Assembly: GCA_016871155.1 (NCBI GenBank)
Contig: VFZO01000036.1
Span: 1-34,426, forward strand
Direction: 5' to 3'
Length of the DNA: 34,426 nucleotides
Origin: Acidobacteriota bacterium
GTDB lineage: Bacteria; Acidobacteriota; Terriglobia; Bryobacterales; Bryobacteraceae
The translations under genes were made by a program, and so were the position numbers. The notes beneath the pieces are model-generated. The model was not told the origin of the DNA. It saw nothing but the letters and a program-made list of their open reading frames with translations, and did not search any database. This document shows, piece after piece, positions 26,332 through 32,423 of this stretch (position 1 is its first letter; each line of letters starts with the position of its first letter).

Positions 26332-27048
26332 GGCCCCGGCATCCAACATGTCCAGCATTCGGGCCACCTCAGCTCGCAGAGCTGGGGGGTCAACGCGATC
26401 AAGAAACTCCGCCCGTAAACGAACTGCCGGCTCAAATTGACCCACGCCCTCGAGAACGGCCAAGCAGTGGTAGAGGTCCTCCGCGTAAAGACCGGCGTAT
26501 GCCTCCTTGAGCGCTTCGAAATGAAGCTCACCCGGCGAGGGAAGCGATTCGATGTTGTCTTCCAGAGTGAGCAGCGAACGTTCGAGAAGCCTCTCCGGCG
26601 CCCGCAAGAACTCGTGAGCGAGTCCGTACTCTTTTTCGCGTACCAGCGCGGCCAACACTTCCGGAAAACACCGATCCGCAGTGTCTCGATTGCGGCCGGC
26701 CGTCTCTTCAAAAAGCTGCACAGTCGCAGGCAGTTCGTGAAGCACGCGGTTGATTGAACAAACTTCCGCAAACAAACTAGGGGCGCGGTACTCGGCGGCG
26801 CGGAAAGCCTCGACCGCTGCATCGCGGACGGTCCTCAATGCCGAGAGCGCAGGAGGATACGCCTCGGCCAATGCGGCCCAACTGGACAGTGCGAACGACG
26901 TCCGCACCCCCGCCAGTGACGGGTCTAGAGCAAGGGCATTGGCATGGAACCACTGGTGAGCGTCGAGTGCCGATCGAAGGTCGCCGGCGTCCCTCAAACG
27001 GCGGGCGAGGCGGAGCGCTTCGGTCGGATCTGAGAATTCGTATTGCAT
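26320..27048 (-). CDS. Helical hypothetical protein, possibly immunity-like
   Basis: This 242-residue protein is acidic and mostly alpha-helical, with repeat-like helices rich in Ala and Leu (EALRLARRLRDAGDLRSAL, AALAEAYPPALSALRTVRD). No signal peptide or membrane segment is seen, so it is cytoplasmic. A segment HQWFHANALALDPSLAGVR followed by SFALSSWAALAEAYPPA recalls a widespread family often found near polymorphic toxins. That is from memory and cannot be confirmed here. GGGAGA 7 nt before the ATG at 27048 is a good Shine-Dalgarno. It stands alone between a relic stretch and an AT-rich region, a setting that suggests horizontal gain. Alternatives are a TPR-like scaffold or a remnant of a larger locus. 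Confidence 0.75.
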   Translation of the reverse strand: MQYEFSDPTEALRLARRLRDAGDLRSALDAHQWFHANALALDPSLAGVRTSFALSSWAALAEAYPPALSALRTVRDAAVEAFRAAEYRAPSLFAEVCSINRVLHELPATVQLFEETAGRNRDTADRCFPEVLAALVREKEYGLAHEFLRAPERLLERSLLTLEDNIESLPSPGELHFEALKEAYAGLYAEDLYHCLAVLEGVGQFEPAVRLRAEFLDRVDPPALRAEVARMLDMLDAGARLP

Positions 27049-27362
27049 TCGTTAATCTCCCGTGCCTCAGCCGCTTCAGTCAAAACTCTCTGGCTCTATT
27101 CTCGCGCCTTAGCGCCTTGACTCCACCGGAATGGGATTCGGCGATAATAATAAGGTTAACACCAATAAAATTCTTTCATTTTTAGGTATATTCGAATTCT
27201 GCCCGGAATGACGGAGGGTCCACAAATATCGAGTCAGTGGGGGCAGAAAAAACGAACCTGAGAATCTCGTTCACAAAAAAACAAAAATTATATTTATAAT
27301 TAAATCAACAATTTAAAAAATTAGGCGATCAATTCAACTCGACCGAATGCGAACGTCGAAGT
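27049..27362. other. AT-rich intergenic region
   Basis: No coding potential is seen here. From about 27140 to 27330 the base composition is strikingly AT-rich, with runs of A and T, against a strongly GC-rich window. It contains a good plus-strand promoter (27270-27300) for the TPR-like gene. The composition is typical either of strong promoter DNA or of recently acquired sequence. Confidence 0.7.
27270..27300 (+). promoter_or_regulatory. Sigma70-like promoter of the TPR-like gene
   Basis: TTCACA (27270-27275, five of six to TTGACA) precedes a perfect TATAAT (27295-27300) by 19 nt. The ATG at 27363 lies 63 nt downstream, giving a leader of about 55 nt. The spacer is slightly long. Confidence 0.5.
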
Positions 27363-28124
27363 ATGAAAACGGTTTTCGTTTGGACCACCTTGGCCTTTGC
27401 CAACGACCAGGCGGACGCGCTCTGCGCCAGCGCCAGACAGGCGGCGATCAGAGGGGAATGGAAGGTGGCCGAAAACGCGTATTTTTCGGCGCTGCTGGCT
27501 TGCGCCCAGTGTTCGCCCGAGGCAAAGCTCATTCTCCGCTCAGAATTGGCCAACGTCCTGGTTCACGGCGGCTCGCCGGAGGCCGCGGCCGCTCAATGGC
27601 GACGCGCCATGCTGGAAATCGAAGGTCTCGATCCCCGTCTAAAAGCGGTCGCGGAGTCCGGTCTCGCCGTCGCACTGTATACCGGAGGTCACAAAGCGGA
27701 GGCCAACCGCTACTGGGGCCGGGCCTGCGTTCGGCTGGAGGGGCTGAATCCGGAACACGCCGCCTGCCGCTTCAACGCGGCCGTCGCGCGCATGGAGTCC
27801 GAAAACGTCTGGAGCGAACTCGAAGAGTTGCTTCCAAGCATGTTGACCGTCGATTCTCCCGCCACACGGACCACGGCCCGGCTTCAAACAGCCCGTGCCG
27901 CCGCCGTGGCCGGCGCCCACGGTCGCGCCAAAACACTGGCCGAGCAGGCCGGAGCGGAACTCGCCTCGGACCATCCCTTGATGGACACCGTCTATGGTGT
28001 GAAAGCGGAAATCGCCGAAGCGAGAGGAGCGTCGAAGGAAGCGAAGGTCTGGAGGAAGAAAGTGCGGGCGGGGATAAACACGGGCAGGGTCAGCGCGGAC
28101 CAATGGCGCCGGAAGCCGCAGTGA
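27363..28124 (+). CDS. TPR-like helical secreted protein of unknown function
   Basis: This 253-residue protein is built of helical repeats with alternating small and large residues, e.g. SARQAAIRGEWKVAENAYFS, GSPEAAAAQWRRAML and GHKAEANRYWGRACVRLEG. These fit tetratricopeptide-like units of about 36-42 residues. The first residues MKTVFVWTTLAFAND form a very short, weak signal peptide, so export is possible but uncertain. The Shine-Dalgarno is weak; the gene is served by an AT-rich promoter upstream. No enzymatic motif is seen. It converges with the Dabb gene, and an 11-bp hairpin overlaps its stop codon. TPR proteins usually mediate protein-protein contacts; the partner is unknown. Confidence 0.75.
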   Translation: MKTVFVWTTLAFANDQADALCASARQAAIRGEWKVAENAYFSALLACAQCSPEAKLILRSELANVLVHGGSPEAAAAQWRRAMLEIEGLDPRLKAVAESGLAVALYTGGHKAEANRYWGRACVRLEGLNPEHAACRFNAAVARMESENVWSELEELLPSMLTVDSPATRTTARLQTARAAAVAGAHGRAKTLAEQAGAELASDHPLMDTVYGVKAEIAEARGASKEAKVWRKKVRAGINTGRVSADQWRRKPQ

Positions 28125-28138
28125 AGGGGCTTCCGGCG
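28107..28138. terminator. Perfect 11-bp inverted repeat between convergent genes
   Basis: CGCCGGAAGCC (28107-28117) pairs fully with GGCTTCCGGCG (28128-28138) around a 10-nt loop. The hairpin spans the stop codon of the TPR-like gene and lies just before the end of the convergent Dabb gene, so it could end transcription from both sides. No T-run follows, so it is not a classic intrinsic terminator. Confidence 0.55.
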
Positions 28139-28151
28139 GTCAGGATGGGGG

Positions 28152-28592
28152 TTACTGGCCCAGGATGTCGTAGGTAGTCGTACCGGCGACGCGCACTTTT
28201 TCGTACTTCGACATCCATTCCTTGTGGAAAGGATTCGCCGTGTACTCCTTCAGCGTCTCCGGGCCCGACATCAACATGCAAACGCCGTGTTGGCGCGTCA
28301 CGCGGTTCGCCTTCGCTTCCACGTCCTTGCCGCCGGCGGCCAGCTTCTTGCGAGCCTCGCCGTCAACGGTAAACTGGGCCAGCGGCGCGCGAAGCTTGCC
28401 ATGCCAAACCTTGGAAATGCCTTTGAACTTGCCCGGCCAGGCATCCGTCGCCTCAGCGAAAGCTTTCCAATCGGCGTCGGTCGCCGATTCGATGACCGTG
28501 AACGCAAAACAGTGCATCATGCCCTTTTCGCCGGCAACGGCAAGACCTGATGTGAGCAGCAGTGTAGCCGCGGCGGAAAGAAAGAAACGCAT
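28152..28592 (-). CDS. Secreted Dabb-like (stress-responsive alpha/beta barrel) protein
   Basis: This 146-residue protein has a signal peptide (MRFFLSAAATLLLTSGLAVAG) and a mature part like the Dabb/dimeric alpha-beta barrel family: MHCFAFTVIESATDADWKAF, then GVCMLMSGPETLKEYTANP. The His-x-Phe start strand and the C-terminal helix LKEYTANPFHKEW are typical. Members are small dimers with varied or unknown roles; an exported form is often found in Acidobacteriota and Planctomycetes. GGAG lies 10 nt before the ATG at 28592. It is downstream of, and co-directional with, the sulfatase, 55 bp away, and converges with the TPR-like gene. Confidence 0.82.
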   Translation of the reverse strand: MRFFLSAAATLLLTSGLAVAGEKGMMHCFAFTVIESATDADWKAFAEATDAWPGKFKGISKVWHGKLRAPLAQFTVDGEARKKLAAGGKDVEAKANRVTRQHGVCMLMSGPETLKEYTANPFHKEWMSKYEKVRVAGTTTYDILGQ

Positions 28593-28647
28593 TCTGGTGA
28601 TTCTCCTTTGAAGGTTGAAAGATCCCTACGATTCTAGCAAGCCGCGA

Positions 28648-30051
28648 TCAGGCCTTTTTGCTTTTCTTGGCCGCGCGGCGTTGTGAGCCTGGTTCCCCGG
28701 CGTTGACTTTGGGGAGCCAGCGGATGTGGTCGGCCTTTACCGATGCGAATTTCGGATCGGAGGCCAAGTTCTTCCACTCTAGTGGATCGTTTTTCCGGTC
28801 GTAGAGTTCCTCGCCTCCGTCGCTGTAACGGATGTATCGCCAATCCTCGCTTCGAATCGAATGGTTGTTCCGTCCGTACGTCGTCAGAACGGGCCGGTCC
28901 CACTTCGCCTTCGGATTGCTCAACAGCGGCCGCAGGCTCCGGCCTTCGCACTCCGCCTTTGCCGGCAGCCCGCAAACGTCCGCCAGCGTTGGAAACACAT
29001 CGATCAGACCCACCGGCCGGTCACACCGGCCCGGCTGGGTCAAACCCGGAACCTTCATCATCAAAACGTTGTGAGTCGCTTCTTCCCAGAGCGAGAACTT
29101 GCGCCAATGCAGTTTCTCGCCCAGGTGCCAGCCGTGGTCGCTCCACAGGCAGATCACTGTATTGGCGGCAAGCGGGCTCTTTTCGAAACCGTCCAGCAAC
29201 CGTCCTAGCTCCGTATCGTTGTACCGGATCGCGGCAAGGTACGCCTGCACGGCCTGCTTCCACTGGTTGTTATCCGTAACCGACTTGTGGTCGCCGTTCG
29301 GTTTCGCCATCTGCTTACCGATCGGCGGCACATCGTCCAAGTCGTCGCCGTTGATCTTCGGCACGACAATTCGATCCAGGGGGTACAGATCGAAATACTT
29401 TTTCGGCACATACCAGGGCAGGTGTGGTTTGTAAAGGCCGACGGCCAGGAACAGCGGCTTGCCATGAGCTTTGCCCATCTGGCCCAGGGCCCAATCCACC
29501 ACTTTGTGGTCGCCCATCTCGCCGTCGCCATTCGACAGCGGGCCCCAATCGAAGTTGCCGGTTCCGGCGATGCCGTTCGCCGGGAGCTTTGCCGGTTCGG
29601 GATCTTTCGGCTTCTGCTGGGTCTTTGACGGGAAGTACTCTTCCCAACTGTCCGGATCGGGGAACGCATCGTGATACGTCTTGCCGGTTCCGATGGCCTT
29701 GTAGCCATGGTCCATGAAATGCTGTGGCAGGGTGCGGGTCTTGGCCAAGGCCGGAGCCTCCCGCCAAGGTTGGCTGTTCTGATAGATACCGGAGGTGGCC
29801 GGCTGAATGCCGGTCATCAGTGCGGCGCGTGACGGGTTGCACAGCGGAGCGGCGCAGTGGGCGCTCGTAAAGAGCACGCACTGTTTCGCCAGCCGGTCGA
29901 AGTTCGGCGTAATCGACTGCGGATTCCCGCCTAGACACCCGATCCAGTCGTTCAAATCGTCAACACAGATCATTAAGACGTTCGGCTTCTCGGCGGCCGC
30001 GAACAGACCGCCGCTCATTGCAAGGAAACCGCGGCGCGACAGATTTTTCAT
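28648..30051 (-). CDS. Sulfatase (iduronate-2-sulfatase-like), Tat signal
   Basis: This 467-residue enzyme is a formylglycine sulfatase. It begins MKNLSRRGFLAMSGGLFAAA, a Tat signal with SRRGFL. Metal ligands D31/D32 lie in VDDLNDW, and the signature is C71-N-P-S-R75. GTGKTYH near 120-126, KPHLPW and SDHGWHLGEK complete the iduronate-2-sulfatase-like pattern. The tail is lysine-rich. It would remove sulfate esters from a glycan in the periplasm. It differs clearly from the sulfatase at 388-1989 in sequence and probably in substrate. Its start lies 12 bp after the stop of a TonB-dependent-receptor relic, so an ancestral receptor-sulfatase operon is inferred. Confidence 0.92.
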   Translation of the reverse strand: MKNLSRRGFLAMSGGLFAAAEKPNVLMICVDDLNDWIGCLGGNPQSITPNFDRLAKQCVLFTSAHCAAPLCNPSRAALMTGIQPATSGIYQNSQPWREAPALAKTRTLPQHFMDHGYKAIGTGKTYHDAFPDPDSWEEYFPSKTQQKPKDPEPAKLPANGIAGTGNFDWGPLSNGDGEMGDHKVVDWALGQMGKAHGKPLFLAVGLYKPHLPWYVPKKYFDLYPLDRIVVPKINGDDLDDVPPIGKQMAKPNGDHKSVTDNNQWKQAVQAYLAAIRYNDTELGRLLDGFEKSPLAANTVICLWSDHGWHLGEKLHWRKFSLWEEATHNVLMMKVPGLTQPGRCDRPVGLIDVFPTLADVCGLPAKAECEGRSLRPLLSNPKAKWDRPVLTTYGRNNHSIRSEDWRYIRYSDGGEELYDRKNDPLEWKNLASDPKFASVKADHIRWLPKVNAGEPGSQRRAAKKSKKA

Positions 30052-30063
30052 GGTTTTTCTAGC

Positions 30064-30217
30064 CTACCAATTTAGTTGAAGCCCAAACTCCAGCGCGCGC
30101 GCCGTTACAGGAGAACGTCGCGTCGATCAGCCCGGCACCGAGGTCCGGCGTTCTCCGATTTCCCGGCGTGCTCAATACGCTGAAAAAGTCGATGTTCGAC
30201 CGGAAATATGCGCGTTC
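30064..30217 (-). pseudogene. C-terminal relic of a TonB-dependent receptor
   Basis: From 30217 downward one minus frame reads FRSNIDFFSVLSTPGN, then GAGLIDATFSCNGAR, which matches the last barrel strands of the Oar-like receptors of this lineage. After GAR the match continues in another frame as ALEFGLQLNW and a stop at 30066-30064, with the usual terminal aromatic residue. The shift occurs in a GC dinucleotide run (CGGCGCGCGCGCTGG); two more bases would restore it. A stop (30220-30218) precedes the match, and no plug or signal region is found upstream. The rest of the gene has therefore been deleted. The 150 bp before it (30223-30371) encodes nothing I can support, although a stretch reading SGLYMHPAGLVG may belong to the same relic. 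Confidence 0.55.
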
Positions 30218-30371
30218 CTAGCCGCCGGATAGCGGAAGGAGCTGGCCTTTGCAGGGTTTCCAAGCGGCCACCTCGATCCCACACGGACCCACCAATCCGG
30301 CGGGGTGCATGTAGAGTCCGGACTCGTTGGTCAGCGTGCGGCCGGACCATTCGGGGACTCTATCGCTTTGT

Positions 30372-30644
30372 TTATCGAAGCAAGAAGGGGGATTGCAGCC
30401 GGCAGTGACGGGAGCGGGTGATGCCGTCGACAGTGACTTGCCGGCCCGCCACATTCACGCGGTAGGCAGAGTCCGCACCGTGTTCCAACAGCAGCGAGCG
30501 CAGCGGCCAATCGGTCCCGGCGACCATTTGGACGCCACAGGCGCCGCCCATCAGGACGGTCCAGGCCGGCTCCGCATGTCCGGCCCGAATCGCCGAAAGG
30601 GCTCCATCGAGAATCCGCGCCGCAGTATCGAGGAACCCATCCAT
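30372..30644 (-). CDS. Small hypothetical protein, 90 residues
   Basis: This open frame encodes 90 residues with a coding-like pattern: an amphipathic helix (FLDTAARILDGALSAIRAGH), then AWTVLMGGACGVQMVAG, then strands around AYRVNVAGRQVTVDG. No signal peptide, membrane segment or known motif is seen. AGGA lies 4 nt before the ATG at 30644. A start at 30695 (MCRLYAQETES) is possible, but it overlaps the start codon of the divergent gene. The frame continues far upstream only as an antisense shadow of that gene. Its function is unknown. Confidence 0.5.
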   Translation of the reverse strand: MDGFLDTAARILDGALSAIRAGHAEPAWTVLMGGACGVQMVAGTDWPLRSLLLEHGADSAYRVNVAGRQVTVDGITRSRHCRLQSPFLLR

Positions 30645-30681
30645 GAGGTCCTTTTCGGCGACGGATTCGGTTTCTTGAGCG

Positions 30682-30687
30682 TATAAT
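30682..30687 (+). promoter_or_regulatory. Leaderless -10 element of the 30694 gene
   Basis: A perfect TATAAT ends 6 nt before the ATG at 30694, so transcription would begin at or near the A of the start codon. There is no Shine-Dalgarno. A clear -35 is not seen. Confidence 0.5.
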
Positions 30688-30693
30688 CGGCAC

Positions 30694-31356
30694 ATGCGAA
30701 TCGCAGTGCTCGCGGGTCTTGTTACATTGGTTGCCTCAGCGCAACTGAAGCGGACGCCGGGAGCGTATGAGAACGACCGGATCTCGGTCGAATCGGTGTT
30801 ACTGCTGGACCGCACCCAGGTCAAGGCGCTGCTCGGCAGCGACTTCGACGGGTCGGTGGCCGTTATCGAAGTGACCGTCGTACCGCGCGGCGGCGAGGCG
30901 CTGGACGTCGAGCGGGAAGACTGGACGCTGTTCTCCAACAAGGATGCCCAGAAAGCGCCCGCGTTCCATCCAAGCCAACTGGCCGGCCAGGGCGCCCTGC
31001 TGTTGACCCAGAAAGGCGCGGCCAGCGCGGTAATGGGACGGAACAACCCAAACGGCCCGATCATCGGCGGCATCCCGGGCACCGGCGGCCGGCCACGGCA
31101 GATCAACGACGGGGGCGGCGGCATCGGCAACACGGCCAGTGTGGTGACCGAGAACAAAGTCGAAGAGGCCTCGGACTCCAAAGAGAATCCAGTATTGAAG
31201 ACATTGAAGTCGAAGGAGCTGGTCTACGGCAAGACGCTGAAACCGGTGAAGGGCCTGCTCTACTTCTCACTCGACGGGAAACACAAGCCAAAGGACATCG
31301 AACTCTGGTACCGGGGCCCAGCCGGAAAATTCGTTGTATCCTACAAGCCGCAATGA
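30694..31356 (+). CDS. Secreted protein of unknown function
   Basis: This 220-residue protein starts with a short signal peptide (MRIAVLAGLVTLVASAQ). The mature part has a beta-rich region (about 18-85, with VESVLLLDRTQVKALLG and VAVIEVTVVPRGGEAL), then a glycine- and asparagine-rich linker (GRNNPNGPIIGGIPGTGG). A C-terminal beta region (KGLLYFSLDGKHKPKDIELW) follows. The layout suggests a small immunoglobulin-like or beta-sandwich domain. I do not recognise a named family. The last four bases overlap the start of the D-threonine-aldolase-like gene (ATGA), so the two are co-translated. A TATAAT 6 nt before the ATG implies a leaderless mRNA. Confidence 0.8.
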   Translation: MRIAVLAGLVTLVASAQLKRTPGAYENDRISVESVLLLDRTQVKALLGSDFDGSVAVIEVTVVPRGGEALDVEREDWTLFSNKDAQKAPAFHPSQLAGQGALLLTQKGAASAVMGRNNPNGPIIGGIPGTGGRPRQINDGGGGIGNTASVVTENKVEEASDSKENPVLKTLKSKELVYGKTLKPVKGLLYFSLDGKHKPKDIELWYRGPAGKFVVSYKPQ

Positions 31357-32420
31357 AAATATACGATCTCGATACGCCCGCGCTATTGATCGATCTGGAT
31401 GTGATGGAGCGGAACTTGGGCCGGATGGGCAGCTATGCCCGCGAACATCGTCTGCGGCTGCGTCCCCATACCAAAACGCACAAGACGCCTGCTTTGGGGG
31501 AGATGCAGCTCCGCTCAGGGGCGGTAGGGCTTACGGTGGCGAAGGTGTCGGAAGCCGAGGTAATGCTTGAATCGGAGACTCCAGATCTACTGGTGGCGTA
31601 TCCGGTCTTCGGCAATGCGAAGATGGCCCGGCTGGTCAATGTCGCCAAGCGGACGAATCTAACCGTATCGGTCGATAGCGTGGACGTGGCCCGGCCCATC
31701 TCAGAGGCTGCGATGGCTGCGGGCATCCGGATCAGCGTGTTGGCCGAGGTCGATGCCGGGCTGCTCCGGGTCGGTGTGCAGCCGGAGCTCTTCGTACCGC
31801 TGCTGCAGGAACTGGACCAACTGCCCGGTATCGAACTGCGGGGCATGGCATTCTATCCGGGGCACATCAAGGACCAAGACGCGGAAGCCCTTTCGGCTCT
31901 GTCTAGGCTCATCGGCGGGTTGATCGCGGAGGCGCGGACGGCGGGCTTTGCGTTGCCGGTTGTATCCGGAGGGTCAACGCCCACGATGTGGTCTTCGCAC
32001 TTGGTGCAGGGGATGAACGAGATCCGCCCCGGCACTTACATTTTCAACGATCGCAACACGGTCATCTCCGGCGCCTGCACCATGGCCGATTGCGCCGTAA
32101 CGATTCTAACCACCGTTGTTTCGACCAGCGTTCCGGGCCGCTACGTGATCGATGGCGGATCGAAGACCTTTTCATCGGACCGGGCGGCGGCCGAAGGCTT
32201 TGGAGTCATGCTCGATGCTCCCGGCGCGCTGTTTGAAAAGATGAACGAGGAGCACGGCTACGTGAAGCACGAAGGACACTCCCGCAAGGTGGGAGAGATG
32301 GTCCGGGTGCTGCCCAATCACGTCTGCGCGGCCGTGAACCTTCACCCGAAGATCTTCGGGATCCGGGGCGAGCAAGTCATTTCGGCCTGGGACGTGGCGG
32401 GCCGCGGCAAACTCCAATAG
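31353..32420 (+). CDS. D-threonine aldolase / D-serine dehydratase-like PLP enzyme (fold type III)
   Basis: This 355-residue protein has the alanine-racemase-type N-terminal barrel followed by the DSD1-like C-terminal domain. K41 in LRPHTKTHKTP is the PLP Schiff-base lysine. H323 and C325 in PNHVCAAVN are the paired metal ligands of D-serine dehydratase and D-threonine aldolase. PVVSGGSTPT (202-211) is the phosphate-binding loop. Such enzymes cleave beta-hydroxy-D-amino acids, giving glycine plus an aldehyde, or dehydrate D-serine. There is no signal peptide, so it is cytoplasmic. It overlaps the secreted protein's gene by 4 bp. It ends 3 bp before the convergent PQQ dehydrogenase gene, with no hairpin between. 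Confidence 0.9.
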   Translation: MKIYDLDTPALLIDLDVMERNLGRMGSYAREHRLRLRPHTKTHKTPALGEMQLRSGAVGLTVAKVSEAEVMLESETPDLLVAYPVFGNAKMARLVNVAKRTNLTVSVDSVDVARPISEAAMAAGIRISVLAEVDAGLLRVGVQPELFVPLLQELDQLPGIELRGMAFYPGHIKDQDAEALSALSRLIGGLIAEARTAGFALPVVSGGSTPTMWSSHLVQGMNEIRPGTYIFNDRNTVISGACTMADCAVTILTTVVSTSVPGRYVIDGGSKTFSSDRAAAEGFGVMLDAPGALFEKMNEEHGYVKHEGHSRKVGEMVRVLPNHVCAAVNLHPKIFGIRGEQVISAWDVAGRGKLQ

Positions 32421-32423
32421 CGG

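Noticed and set aside
30696-31181. Upstream part of the 269-codon minus frame ending at 30372
   Set aside because: It is Ser/Pro/Arg-rich antisense of the secreted protein at 30694; only the last 90 codons look coding.
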